Made by a program: the position numbers and the translations under genes
Part shown: positions 20,119-31,543 of the stretch, piece after piece
Layout of the letters: each line of letters begins with the position of its first letter
Numbering within the stretch: position 1 is the stretch's first letter
NCBI GenBank assembly: GCA_024364735.1
Contig: JAGFNQ010001138.1
Location: 159,671-223,670, forward strand
Direction: 5' to 3'
Origin: Boesenbergia rotunda
Taxonomy: Eukaryota > Streptophyta > Magnoliopsida > Zingiberales > Zingiberaceae
DNA: 64,000 nt
The notes under the pieces: generated by a model
The model's database searches: none
What the model was told of the DNA's origin: nothing
What the model saw: the letters and a program-made list of their open reading frames with translations, nothing else

Positions 20119-22165
20119 TGTTGGGAGGTATGGCTTGGCGGTTTCCAAGACAACCACGGGGTCGTTCCTAAGAGACCTCTCTATGTCTACGGAATAAAAA
20201 ATTTGATCCGAATAGACACCCGTCTCCCAAATGACTATCTCATCGTCGTGTTAATTAATCCAAGTCACAACTTAGCCAAAACCGAAGTTTAGGCCTTGTA
20301 ACTTTCCGGATTAATTAACCGCGGAAAAGATGACAAATGGATCACCGATTATTGTGTTTGTATTTGGGGTCCATGACAAAAATTAATTATCAAATTAATT
20401 AACAAATAATTAATCTACGATAATTAATTATCCACATGCAATGACAACAAATATCAAAGGCAAGTAACATAGCAAAAGTAAAACGGAGCTCGGGAGAGTT
20501 GTAACTCGTCGTTTACCTCGCAGTCTTCTACCTTATGACCCTCCCCTCCTGGACGTCATGTGGGCGACGATCTACCAAGATGCGGAGTCACCAAGGCGTC
20601 GAATTAATCACCTCCTCTTCTTCTTCTCTATGTGCCAACAAACTCTAATTCTAGGGTTTACCCGCCGGCCTTCAACCATCCTCTCCTCCTTGCTCCGCTG
20701 ACCACCTTGAGCTCCCAAGGTATTCCAGCAACAAGCCAGCGCTGAGAGGATCCCAATGAAGAAGAAGAGGCGGAAGAAGAAGCAAGAAACAACTTGTTCT
20801 TCCTCCACCAATCAGAAGTTGCCGCCGCCGGCAACTTGTCCAAACCCGCCGCCGTCGGAGCTAGAGGAGAGGAATTCCTCATAGCCGACTACTTCTGTTC
20901 CCTTCTCCTATGCGAGCTCAAGCTAGGAAGAATAAAAGGAAGAGAAGAGAACAATCCCTCTCCTACATAGAGTCCTTCTTCCACCAAGCTACCGGCGCCT
21001 CCCAATCCTTGCTGCCGGCCACTTCTCCTCCACTTTCCAGCCGCCGTCGATCACCAAAAGAGAAGTACAGCTTCTCCTCTACCATGTGAACATCGGCCTA
21101 GGAGCTGTGGAGGAGATGGGGAGGAGAAGAAGGTGAAAACCCACCCTTCTCCCCTTGAGTCGGTGACCTAGGAAAGAGAGAGAGAGAAGATTTTAGGGTT
21201 TTGGTGTGGATTAATTCTCCAATTAATCAGGGATTAATTAGCCTTGTATCATGACTCCTATGGGGTATTTATAGGGCTAAGGTAGGTGTCATGAGGAGGA
21301 GTTGGTTCTTGGCCCGCTAATGGATCTAAACCCGATCCATTAATGGTGATCCATTTCACTAAAGGATCCCATTGAAATTCCTCACCATCCCCCATATTTT
21401 CATATGGGCTCCACATATTATGAGTCGTTCATCTTCCTGTGTTTAAGATATCGAATGCCCAATAATTAATTTAATTTACTGATAATTAAATTAATTATCC
21501 TCTTAATCCTTGATTAGTACCACTCAACTTTTTCATCATGTCGGACCATAGTCCACTTGCAAGATTTGACATGATGATCCTTTTGGGCTCACCAAGGGGG
21601 CATCATCATCCCGATTCACCAGGACACAGATTCCATCAATAATCAACGGCACACCATATAATTAATATTATTTCTCAATTTACCGAGCCTATTGATTTAA
21701 CAGAATAAATCTCACCCTTTGGTAAGTCAAAGAAATGATATATAATTATACGTGCCAATTATTATTTCGGGATTAAGAGATCGTACTCCATAATATATAC
21801 CAAGGTCTAATCTAATTTATGAAGTCAGTACAAAAATTGGATGACCTCTCTTTTGGTCCTACTCAATGTACACAAAGTACACTAGTGCAATTCTATGGTT
21901 AAGACAAACCACACCTAATTGCACTACAACCATCCCTATGGTTTGTCCAACTCCATCTCGGTTGTGAGCCTCTTTCTTATACTTCTGCAAGGAACTTGAT
22001 AACATGATCTTCTATGCAACACCATGCACCATGTTATCTACAATGTCATGTATGAGATATTTTATACACATACTAATATAAACATACACCATGTGATTTT
22101 GCGATTCTCTTTAAAATGTAAATGTATTCTAACCAAAAGCAAGGCTTTTAGTATACATCCTAACA
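20119..22165 (-). repeat. 5' LTR of the Tork/Angela-like element (2,047 bp)
   Basis: On the minus strand it starts TGTTAGGATGTATAC and ends CCAACA directly before the primer site. It retains a CT-rich 110-bp stretch missing from the other LTR. The flanking pentamer is ACTTC. Confidence 0.88.
21264..21277 (-). promoter_or_regulatory. Putative TATA box of the 5' LTR
   Basis: The minus strand reads CCCTATAAATACCCC, matching the site in the other LTR. Confidence 0.6.
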
Positions 22166-23299
22166 ACTTCGACGGTCAAGTCAGTCCCCGGTGGTGGAAG
22201 AGCAAGAAGGCAATAGAACAGTAGCGAAAATATTATTGCGCGTACCTGGGGGATGCAGAGAGGAGAGACTTATATAGCCGGGGAAGCTGACCGCTTCTGC
22301 CACCCGTTTGTCGTATACGAGGATAGGGTAAGGCGTAGGCAGGGTATTGTGTCGCATACCGGAATAAGGAAAGGGGCGCTGTCAACTTAAGGCGGGCGCC
22401 GTCAGGCGCCGCTCGGCCTAACAGGGACGTATGTGGTCGTAGTACGGAGGGTCAGGGTATGGCAGGGAGATCATGGCTTCAGCGAGATACTCACGATTCA
22501 GGCCAGAATGGTACCAGACCTGCACCGACCCCGTACCTCTTTTGCTAGTCCTGTGTCAAGGAGTGGTGGTTCTGATAAGTCATGACAAGAACCTTAGACT
22601 ACTTGGCTTCCCAAGTCGAGGAGGGCTTCCCGAGAGAAGGTATGTTTCCTGAGTCATGGTGAGCGTGATTCGGGATGTACGTCTGAACTCGGCTGACTCG
22701 GGGATAGTCTGGTCAACGACCAAGTACTCTTCTAGCTCGGGGTGCTCCTGACTCGGAGATCTCCTGATCTCGTGATACTCTGAGTGAGGACTTCTCTGGC
22801 TCGGGAGGACCGCAAGAGCGTGGGCCGCCACACATTCGGCTAGGTCCCGAGCGAAGAAGTGCGCGGGGCCATGCCCGCTTACGACTGGTATAAAGGTGAG
22901 AATTCAGACCATCAGTTGGCTTGTACCCAGGAGCGTGGGCCGCCACGCGTCCGTCTAGGAACCGAGCCGAGAGGTGTGTGGGAGCAGATCCGCTTATAAC
23001 TTTAGGATACTTTGAGTTGAGACTTCCCTGGCGCGGGAGTGCTAAAGCTTAGGGATGTTGTGAGTCGGAACTTCTCCGACTCAGGACTCTCCTGATTAGG
23101 AACTCCCCTACCTAGGACTTCCTGGACTTGGGGGCCTTTGGGGCTTCTGGCCCTCTTTGCCTTGGTCAAGGCCAATGCTTCCTCGTGTTCGGGGGAAATG
23201 GGTCGATCCACCTGTACAGACCTATATTCGAGGGACTCCTGGGGCCCGTAAGCCTATCTCCTCCTGACGGGTTGTCAGCCTGCCGGACCAGGCTACACA
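22166..23299 (-). repeat. Tat-like 5' LTR, 5' fragment
   Basis: It continues the LTR interrupted at 13763. It has the GACGGTCAAGTCAGTCC signature near 22171 that is common in plant Tat LTRs, and GC-rich repeats containing GACTCGGG. The outer end (minus-strand TGTGTAGCCTGG or TGTAGCCTGG) is 23297-23299. Confidence 0.65.
22270..22279 (-). promoter_or_regulatory. Putative TATA box of the Tat-like LTR
   Basis: The minus strand reads GGCTATATAAGTCTCTCCTC, a good plant TATA context. Confidence 0.6.
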
Positions 23300-24140
23300 T
23301 AAGCTGGCCTGGGATCAATACTCATTGGGTCTTAAGAAATAAATTAGATAAACAAGATCGTAGTTCATTTTGAATCAGATTGAATGCTTGCAGCATTTGT
23401 CACATATAAGGTGTTTTCAATATATCAAAGGGATGTTAGGCTAATATTCTAAAATGAATTCATTAAGGAAGAGGTGCATGTAGAACAACCACCCTAGCCG
23501 TTTGATCATTTAAACCACCCCAACTGTATATTAAGCTTAGGAAAGCATTATATGGTTTGAAACAAATGCCTAGTAATTGGTATGATAGGTTGCCTACGTT
23601 CCTAATCTCTAACAACTTTTAAAGAGCACGTGTAGATCCTATATTGTTCATTAAAACATATAATGATGTCATTTTTATTACACAAATTTATGTAGATAAT
23701 ATAATTTTTGGGTCTACTAATAAAGACTTCTTGAGTGAGTTTAGCTATCTTGTGGAGAGTGAGTTACAGATGAATTTAGGTAGATTAAATTTGGGGGGGG
23801 GGGGGGGGGGGGGGGGGTTAACAAAAAAAAAAAGGAAGAAATCCATCTTCATCAAACCAAGTATGCAAAAGAGACAATCAAGAGGTTTAGAATGAAAAGT
23901 GGTCAAAGAGTTGTCTACTCCAATCAAATATCAAGATAAATAATGATTCAGAAGGTAGGTAAGTAGACTCTAAATACTTTAGAAGTTTAATTGGCAGCTT
24001 GAATTATCTTATGTTAAGTAGATTAAATATAGTATTTGTCATTAGTTTATGCACTAGCTAGATTTAATCATGTGCTGAGAAATCACATTTAGAGGATCTT
24101 GAATTATCTAAATGTAGGTGGGGGAAGCATGTCGGGTGTC
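23300..24140 (+). pseudogene. Sirevirus-type copia reverse transcriptase relic
   Basis: Translation in shifting frames gives INTHWVLRNKLDKQ (RT start), FIKEEVHVEQPP, then IYVDNIIFGSTNKDF, where the catalytic YVDD has become YVDN. After a 25-base G run come HQTKYAKETIKRF and a trace of SRLNIVFVISLC. This order matches the RT of the elements at 30189-39794 and 58368-64000. Several frameshifts, the lost Asp and the homopolymer show it is dead. It is the host sequence of the Tat insertion. Confidence 0.82.
23793..23817 (+). repeat. 25-base G homopolymer
   Basis: A run of 25 G, soon followed by an 11-base A run, replaces the normal RT codons for the GELTFFLG region. It may be real slippage or an assembly or sequencing error. 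Confidence 0.85.
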
Positions 24141-26633
24141 ACACATGTTTCATTCATTAAAAAACATAAGCACACATGCATTATAAAACATAACCTTTTC
24201 TAAGAGGACAAACAAAAATATTTTTTATCATGGTACAACAAATGACACATGGTTTAACATGCTCTAGCATATGCAACTTTAAATGTCATGTAATTCAAAT
24301 CTCACTTTCTTGCATTTTTTTTTTTTTGCTTGTGACTATCCCCATTAGGTTGAAAAAATAGTGATGTCAAATAAAAATAAAAAATCGATGTCATAATTAG
24401 TCGATAGCGTAACACTTTCAACAATTCAATTCGAAAAAATAGAAACTTTTTACAAAGGAATTTATTAAACTGAATATTCATGCACTCACTACCCTGAGTG
24501 GGTATTATATCAATTACATAATGTGTTTTGTAGATAAACAATAGCTCATTTCTCTCTAAAGCTGAAAAATTTTATGATCATAAACACAATCAGTGACTTG
24601 TGTTAGGAAAATCAAGTTCAATTGCATTGATGACAGTTGCTGATTGGTCACTAATATAATCCTACTCAATTATTGCTCACCCATAATTTTTTTTTTTTTT
24701 GCAAATTTCCTAGTTTCTTAGATTTGGATAGTGTAAAAGAAAAGTGCAATAAATAAATTTTCACTTTTTATCCTCTCATATCTTTCTCTGTTTCATGTAA
24801 TATTTTTGAATATAACAACAAACAATAATTAAGTCTTTAGTTAATTAAATGGCATTAGTGGGGGAGGGGGAGATCACTACAAGAAAACAGAATTTTATAT
24901 ATAGACAAACATTTGAGATGGAATTAAAATTTATTTCAAGTTTAAATAAATCAGACAGATTTATTACGAAATTATTAATCTATTTTACTTAAATAAAATC
25001 TAATTCATCAAAAGAAATTTGAGACAGAATTTGAGAGAGTTTATAAATAAATTTTTATAAAAAAAATAAATACCGATTAAAATAGTAATTTGACATGAAA
25101 TTATATTTGTCAAAAAAATCTGTTTACAAATTTATTTTATTTAAATTAATAAAATATCTAAAATAAGTTAATAATTACTTTTAAACCATATCTAAAACAT
25201 GTTTGGGAAATTTTCTTAAACTCCCCCAAGCTCAAACTCAACTTTGCATGCAGTCCCCCTTCAAAGTTTCCTTTGCATGCAATCCCTGATGGAATTGACA
25301 AGATAGTTTTGTGAGTATTATTTGAAGAAAGTTGAATATAAAAGTTAGAAATTTGAGTATGTAAGGTTGCATCCATCACATCAAGAAACTGTGTACTCAA
25401 TTTTCACTCTTTTATACTCACTTTTCACTTTTTTATACTTATTTTTCACTGATGTATACTCAATTTTCATTCTTTTATACTCAATCCATCATGGAGTAAA
25501 TGCAAAGAATTTATCAAATGGGGAGTGGAAGTAAAGATCAAATGGAAATTAGGGAGTTTTCTATAATTTATCGTTAATCTAATGTGAATACCTTTTTATA
25601 TTGATAATAACCATATTCTAACATTTATATCAATTCTCTTTTTGGGCCTTTCAATAAGGCCCAATTTTTGATGTACATGTAAGTATGAATAAAGAAAGTG
25701 TATCTTCCTAACGAGATATTTAAATTTAAAGTTTGATTGTGTAAATGTAAATGATCTCTAAGGCAAAATGAGGTTCCCACATGATGGATTTACGTGGATG
25801 TTGTCCTCTCTAAGGCAAAATCAAATTAGGTATAATCCTTTATAAAGGAGCTAGTTTGAAAGTAATTTACATGTAAAAGAACTTCGAAAGTGACTCACCA
25901 ACTAATCATAAGATGTAGAATAAAAATCAGGGATTTTGAACTACCTAAAAGGTTAAATATTTATATTGCTCTTATATTTTATTTTGGCCTTTATATTTTC
26001 AGCAAGTACTAACATATTTATTGAGATGAAAAAATGAAAAAAAGCGATTGACCATTTATCCTTCTAATTTTATGATTCATTCTATACCTACATAGTTTAG
26101 GAATGGACTATAAAAGATATCTAGAATGAGTATTATTTTTTTTTTTATCACCATTGATTTTACACCTACAACGAGATGTAGAATCAACTTAGTCGTACTA
26201 ATCTGACCTCTCCTATATAAAGTTCATTGTATTATGATAAAATATTTCTCATAATTTGTCTGTATTTAGTCAAGAGGTTGATGATATTAAGCTGACTTAG
26301 ATGAACATTATTACCTTAAGCTTTAACTTAATTGTTAACTTAATTGTACTAATTCAACTCGAAATTAAGACTTAGAGCTTAGGAGACCAATGGAGCATCG
26401 ATCGAAGAAACGTTTGAATGACTTGAAGGTGAAGTGCTTGGATTTAGAAAGAGTTAAACACTCGAAACTTATAGTGTGAATATGTTAAAAAGTGAATGAA
26501 AAATGGATTGAAATTGACTTCAATGTGATTAGAAAATTAATCTCACATTAGAAATATATATTAGATGAAATTGACTTTAATATGGATGAGAGTTTAGTTT
26601 CAAATCAAAAATTTCATAAGATTTATATTGAAT
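24141..26633. other. AT-rich intergenic region, no gene seen
   Basis: About 2.5 kb of AT-rich sequence without credible coding frames. It contains a CACTA-type terminus at 24875 and short tandem repeats of TATACTCAATTTTCACTCTT type at about 25392-25490. The open frame at 25158-25400 (minus) overlaps those repeats and has no recognisable motif. Confidence 0.5.
24875..24888 (+). mobile_element. CACTA (En/Spm-type) transposon terminus
   Basis: The sequence CACTACAAGAAAAC matches the usual CACTA terminal inverted repeat. To its right are repeats of the GAGATGGAAT / GAGACAGAATTTGAGA type, resembling subterminal repeats. No matching TTTCTTGTAGTG end was found downstream, so the element is probably truncated and its length unknown. 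Confidence 0.5.
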
Positions 26634-26651
26634 CATAATTGTTAATATTCT
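26634..26651 (+). repeat. SINE target-site duplication, left copy (18 bp)
   Basis: CATAATTGTTAATATTCT, identical to 26895-26912. Confidence 0.93.
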
Positions 26652-26894
26652 GTGTTAACCAGGTAACAGACAAATTGAACCTGGGGTGACCGGCTCTGCC
26701 CCACGGAAGTTTTCCATCGGTCACCAGGGTAAATCAGGAAGCGCTCGCGGTGGGCGGTCTAGAAGACCAGCGTCCCAGGATTCGCGCCCCATTTGGAGAA
26801 AACATTCCTGTAAAATACGCCGTAGCTAGGGATCGAATCGAGGATGCCTGGTTTAATGACTAGTCGTCCTACCGCTGCACCATAACCCTGGGGG
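26652..26894 (-). mobile_element. tRNA-derived SINE (243 bp)
   Basis: On the minus strand the 5' end carries a tRNA-like head: TATGGTGCAGCGGTAGGAC (A-box region) and, about 30 bases on, GATTCGATCCC (B-box). A GC-rich body follows. It is flanked by perfect 18-bp direct repeats, the mark of LINE-type target-primed insertion. There is no ORF, as expected, since mobilisation depends on a partner LINE. GC content is clearly higher than in the AT-rich flanks. Confidence 0.88.
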
Positions 26895-26912
26895 CATAAT
26901 TGTTAATATTCT
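26895..26912 (+). repeat. SINE target-site duplication, right copy (18 bp)
   Basis: CATAATTGTTAATATTCT, identical to 26634-26651. Confidence 0.93.
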
Positions 26913-27294
26913 AAATACCTATGGATGAGAGGCGTTCTTTCTCTCACAGCCTATAAGGAAGGGGTTGCAAATTCAAGGCCTAAATTGTATTAAATTTAGT
27001 TGACTTGTAATCGAGCTTGCACATCTTAAATGTCAAACCAACCAGAATAAAAATCACCCAAACAACCCAGCTAATGCTTTGCAATTCAGATTATTTTCCC
27101 TATATATCTCAAGTATAAAACAAATGCATTAATAACCTATGATCTTAAAAGATGATTACGTTCATCTCAGACATCACTCATAGTCCGTTCTCATATTATA
27201 TAAAGGAATATAAATCACAGGGTCAATTTATAATAGACCGTCAAGTGGCTTGAGGGTAGCAGGAGTATTTTTTCCGAGAGCATGTGTTGAGAGC
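26913..27294. other. Intergenic, no gene seen
   Basis: AT-rich unique sequence between the SINE and the old copia LTR. Nothing recognisable. Confidence 0.4.
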
Positions 27295-27522
27295 TGAATG
27301 TTTGATTTTATTAATGAGATACGCAGTATATAAATACTGAACACCTAAAATATTAGAAAACAAATAAATTAGAAAACTAAAGTACTATTCTTTAATAATG
27401 AGAATATTAGAATACTAGAAAAATAAATAAATGAGAAAGTTAATGAAACAAATTTTCTCTAACTAAGAAAATAAATATTCTCTAATAAAAAGAATATAAT
27501 ATTCGTTAATATGTCTCTTCAA
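27295..27522 (-). repeat. 3' LTR of the Ale-like element
   Basis: TGTTGAGAGCTGAATG, then GCAGTATATAAATACTGAA and AACACCTAAAATATTAG, match 53338-53580. TATATAAATA gives a TATA-like core. The right boundary near 27522 is uncertain. Confidence 0.75.
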
Positions 27523-27599
27523 GATGATGTCCTAGAGATGATACCAATCTTACTACAAGTAGCAAACAGTCAAGGTTGAGAAACTGACTTCGTGAGTGC

Positions 27600-30188
27600 A
27601 CGGCTTGATCAGCAGCAGAAATATAAGTAACTCACAGTTTAGAGGACTGTACCAGATCATGAACAAAATGATAGTCAATAGCCAGATGCTTCATCCAAAA
27701 GTGAAAAACAGGATTAGCAGAAAGATAGGTGATACCCAAATTATCAGTGAATAGAACAACAGACGTGATAACCGAAAGAAGCAGTTCTATCAAACGTGAC
27801 TTAATCCATTGAAGCTCCGATGCCGCAGAGGCTATAGCGTGATATTCAGCCTCAGATGAAGAGTGCACAACCATGCGCTGCTTGGTAGATTTCCAGGAAA
27901 CCGGATTAGCAACCAGAGAAATAACAAATGCACCTGTAAAACACCAATCATCTGAATTTCTTGCCGATCCACATCGGAAAACCATGAAGAGTGAGAGATG
28001 TATCTGCAAGTAGACGAATATCAAAATCACTAGTACCGTTGAGATATCGAAGCAGACGCTTCACAACACCCCCAGTGTGTCTCTGAAGGGGCATACATAA
28101 ATTGTGAAACTTTGTTGACTGTAAAGGAAATATCAGGATGAGTCATATGGAGATATTGTAAACCACCAACTACCTGTTAGATCTTAGTTGCATCAAAAGA
28201 TGAAGACCCATCATGCAAAATAAGATCAAAGCCAACAACAATAGGAATAAAAACTTGCTTAGCTGCAAGCATGTTGTGTCTAGAGAAAAGATCAGTTATA
28301 TACTTTTGTTGGGACAAAAGAAGACCATTTGAAGTTGTACTAACCTCAACTCCGTAGAAGAAGGAAAGAGTCCCAAGATCCTTAGTTGCAAATTTGACAT
28401 TAAGTTTGCATATTATATCATCAACAACAGAAACATCACCATCTATAATGATTAGATCATCTACGTAGATAAGAAAATAGATAACATGTTATCCTGATGA
28501 TAAACAAATAAGGAGGTATCAGCCTGGGAGGTGATAAAGCCAAGAGAAACCAAGAATGAACAAAGCTCCAAATACCAAGCGCGCAGAGCCTGCTTTAGGC
28601 CATAAAATGTCTTATGCAAACAACACACATGATCCGAAAATTTAGCACTACGCATACCTAAATGATGGGCCAAATAAACCTTCTCTATGAGACATCCATT
28701 GAGAAATGTATTGTTGACATTAAGTTGGAGACATCACCACCCCCGATTCACAGCCAAACTAAGAACAATGTGAATGGTTACCGGGTTAATAACAGGGTTG
28801 AATGTATCATGAAAGTCAACACTAAGATGTTGATGAAAACCCTTGGCAACAAGACGAGCCTTATACCTATCAACAAAGTCATTAGGATTGCGCTTAATGC
28901 GAAACACCCACCTGTTACCCATAAGATTCTGATCTGGAGAAAGTGAGACAAGAGTCCAAGTCTAATTACGGAGAAGAGCAAACTCTTTGTGCATGGCCTT
29001 TACCCAATTCGGATCTTTGAGCGCCTGCGTAATAGATAATGGTTCACAAGGCTGTGAAAGGCTATTATGAAGGATATACTTTAGGTTAGATTTGTAGATA
29101 GAATTTTTGGAGCGAGTTTGCATAGGATGCTGGTTTAGGGAGGTGTGAGGAGGAGAGGGAAGGGAAGAGATAAACTATAGGCTAGAAGGTCAAGAGCCCC
29201 AAGCAGCGTGGATGGCTCGATAGAAGGCGATGGCAATGGCTACAGTGAAGGAGTCAGCTGTGAGCGGCTACAACTAGTGACAGGTTGTGGCAGCAATATC
29301 GAAGGGTCCATGAGAGGATTGGTGCAATAGAATGCTCTGAGTCAATATCTATTACTATGGAACCCAAGGAGGAGGTGATAGCAAATGGAAAAACATGCTC
29401 CACAAACTTCATATGACGAGATACAAAAACTTTTTGAGAGTAAGATTATAGCGCAGAAAGGTACTCTGAGTGAGAGAATAACTAAGAAAGACACAGGAGG
29501 TTGACTTGGGATCTAGCTTGTGGTGGGAGTAGGGGCGCAACCACGAAAAGCACAAACACCCGAAGACACGAAGCTTCGAAATATCAAGGGCAATTGTGAA
29601 TAATTTTTCAAAGGAGGACACATGGAAAAGACCAACCTTAGGCATACAATTAATCAAATAGACTGCCGCAACAAAGGCAAAGGCTAGAAAGTGAGTGGAA
29701 TAGATGCTTTGTTCAACAGAGTAAGACCAGTTTCGACTATATGACAGTGACACCGTTCAGAGTATCAATTGTGTTCAGGAGTGTGCAGAGGGGTAGTAAG
29801 GTGACTGATACCATGAACAGTAAGAAAAGAGCGAAAAGCTAAGAATTCAACTTCATTATCAGTGAAGAGTATTTTGATAGTCATTGAGAATTGATTTTCA
29901 ATAAGAGATTTGAATGCAATAAAGGTAGAGTATACATCTGATTTTTTACGAAGTGGAGAAAGTCATATATACTTTGTAAAATGATCAATGAAGATAACAT
30001 AATATTTTAGTATATCAAATGACGAAACATGAGATGCTTATACATTAGAAAAGACAATATCTAAAGGAGCATAAGATAAAATACTAGATTTATAAAAAGA
30101 TAATTTATAAATTTTATTAATATTGCACGAAGTGCAGCAAAATTGTATAAAATATCTGTAGAAAATGAAAGGCCCAAGGGAGACAAAG
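27600..30188 (-). pseudogene. Ale-like pol: integrase, RT, RNase H, broken
   Basis: From high to low coordinates: end of GAG-pre-integrase (KLSFYKSSILSYAPLDIVFSNV, about 30040-30110), integrase (VYLINCMPKVGLFHVSSFEK and LRVFGCLCFSWLRPYSHHKLD, 29409-29753), RT (WVFRIKRNPNDFVDRYKAR at 28860-28920, then KTFYGLKQALRAWYLELCSF, 28461-28673), and RNase H (SWKSTKQRMVVHSSSEAEYH, 27632-28030). RT YVDD is close to 28470 but in a disrupted frame. Frameshifts and stops separate each block, so it is a dead gene. Confidence 0.88.
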
Positions 30189-30584
30189 TGTTGGATCGAG
30201 AAGATCGATAGAGGGGGGGGTGAATATCGGAAATCATTTTTCGGAAACACTTAGAGCAAGTACGCAGCGGAAATTAATAAAAAACAATCTCTCAAAGAGA
30301 CACGATCAATTTTACTTGGTTCGGAGCCTGGGTCGACTCCTACTCCAAGGCCCACGGTCGTTGACCGTTTACTTTGGGCAATTCTATATAAGGCGCAAAT
30401 AGTTTACAAAAGATAATTACAGAATTAAGTACAGTAAACTTAAATCGCTCTTTTACGACGTCCGGGGTAGATCGCAGCGGGACGTCGTCGGCTCGAGTTG
30501 GAAGGATTCCGGGGCGAAGCACGAGAGCAGAAGAGCGTAGAAGCGTTGATTGGAAGTTGTTGTTGAAGCTTGGGGTCGAGGGGC

Positions 30585-30922
30585 CTTTAAATAGCCCTGG
30601 GGGCACCCGGAATCGTCGGGGGCGCCCCCCCCCCCCCCATGTGGCATTTGATCCGGCTTGATCTCGGTCAGCTTCTGATCCCTTTGACTTCGGGATCAGC
30701 TTTGACCGGGGCGCCCGGAGCGCTCGGGGCGCCCGGGTTGACCGGGTCAAACTTTATCCCTTGCTTCGCTGGCTTGCGCTTCGATGCTTGCTGTTGGGGG
30801 CGCCCGGAGCGCTGGGGGCGCCCGGGAGCAACGGGGGCGCCCGGGAGCACGGGGGCACCCGCAGGATGTACTGTCGAAGCGTGCTTTTTACTTGTGTGTT
30901 TTGTGTTCACCTTGGGGGCGCC
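30585..30922 (-). promoter_or_regulatory. TATA box with upstream GGCGCC palindrome cluster
   Basis: On the minus strand a TATTTAAAG box (30593-30585) is preceded by seven GGCGCC sites, at 30621, 30710, 30728, 30799, 30817, 30836 and 30917. The 5' LTR repeats this plan: TATA at 38792-38784 and GGCGCC at 38801, 38819, 38908, 38926, 38997, 39034 and 39115. Confidence 0.7.
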
Positions 30923-31219
30923 CTGGTCAGCTGTTGCCTCACTCCTTTGAGGCTCTCTGATCTGCAGACACTCGTTCCTTCGGTCCTGCATCCAGGGTTA
31001 GTCCAAAACACAACAAAACATTAAGTGGTTAGTTTATACAGCCTTAGCTGTCTTGGTTCTGACTTTGAGTCTCCCAAATGGAACCCTAGGTCGAACCGAC
31101 GCCAACTGTTCCCTCGACGGGGAACGCGTCCTCACCTACTCCTCTCAGGAGAATATACCTGATGTCAACCGTTCCTCTGGTTGGACTTTTGCCTGACGGT
31201 CCTTTGCCAGGTCTTGGAT

Positions 31220-31420
31220 GCCGAGTTGTCCTTCGCCCGGTGCCTAGCATTCCTTCGCTAGGGCTTTAGTCCCAAGCTATCCTTCGCCTGGCACCTAGCA
31301 GTCCTTCGCTAGGTCTTTGTATCTTGGCATTCCTTCGCCAAGTGCCTAGCAGTCCTTCGCTAGGGCTTTTTATCCTGGCAGCCCTTCGCCAGGTGCCTAG
31401 CAGCCCTTCGCTAGGACTTT
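31220..31420 (-). repeat. Hairpin repeat array in the 3' LTR (20-nt stem-loops)
   Basis: Six 20-nt units start at 31243, 31294, 31323, 31345, 31374 and 31396. Each has 6-bp perfect arms and an 8-base loop of AGYCCTTC or ATTCCTTC type. Arms are CCTAGC/GCTAGG, CTTGGC/GCCAAG or CCTGGC/GCCAGG, so changes are compensatory. Confidence 0.85.
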
Positions 31421-31527
31421 TCCTGCACACTCAAGTAACATTGTCAGATAACAAGTAAGACTTAACTTTTGAACTCTGTTGCCATTATCAAAACATAGGT
31501 TTGACTTTAGTGCTCACTGCACCAACA

Positions 31528-31543
31528 ATCTCCCCCTTTTTGA
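31528..31543 (-). other. Polypurine tract
   Basis: The minus strand reads AAATCAAAAAGGGGGAGAT directly before the LTR start TGTTGG. This is the plus-strand primer. Confidence 0.93.

Larger units (their letters stand above)
13764..22165 (-). mobile_element. Decayed Ty1/copia element, Tork/Angela-like, with both LTRs
   Basis: An 8.4 kb element with two LTRs of 1.9-2.0 kb, an iMet primer site and degenerate gag and pol on the minus strand. It lies in the Tat-like LTR with the near-duplication ACTCC/ACTTC. The coding region is riddled with stops and frameshifts, while the LTRs are still similar (by eye roughly 90-94% outside indels). It may therefore already have been defective when last mobilised. 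Confidence 0.85.
13039..23299 (-). mobile_element. Tat-like Ty3/gypsy element, 5' LTR plus start of gag, interrupted twice
   Basis: Minus-strand parts are: 5' LTR (22166-23299 plus 13633-13763, split by a copia element), primer site, and gag (13579 down to 13039, cut by the pol-less copia element). The remainder lies left of the window. Sequence on both sides of the copia element is consistent with one LTR of about 1.26 kb. The element sits in a Sirevirus-type RT relic that resumes at 23300. Confidence 0.72.
30189..31527 (-). repeat. 3' LTR of the Sirevirus-like element (1,339 bp)
   Basis: Plus-strand bounds are TGTTGGATCG and GCACCAACA. Compared with 38377-39794 it has one fewer CCTTCGC hairpin repeat and a few small indels; otherwise the two are very similar. 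Open frames in the GGGCGCCC-rich part are chance products of base composition. Confidence 0.95.

Noticed and set aside
25158..25400. 80-codon minus-strand ORF
   Set aside because: Overlaps AT-rich tandem repeats, lacks any motif, and the composition is typical of chance frames.
30340..31024. Overlapping GC-rich open frames with Gly/Ala/Pro-rich products on both strands (and again at 38526-39240)
   Set aside because: They result from GGGCGCCC repeats in the LTR, overlap each other on both strands and have no domain.
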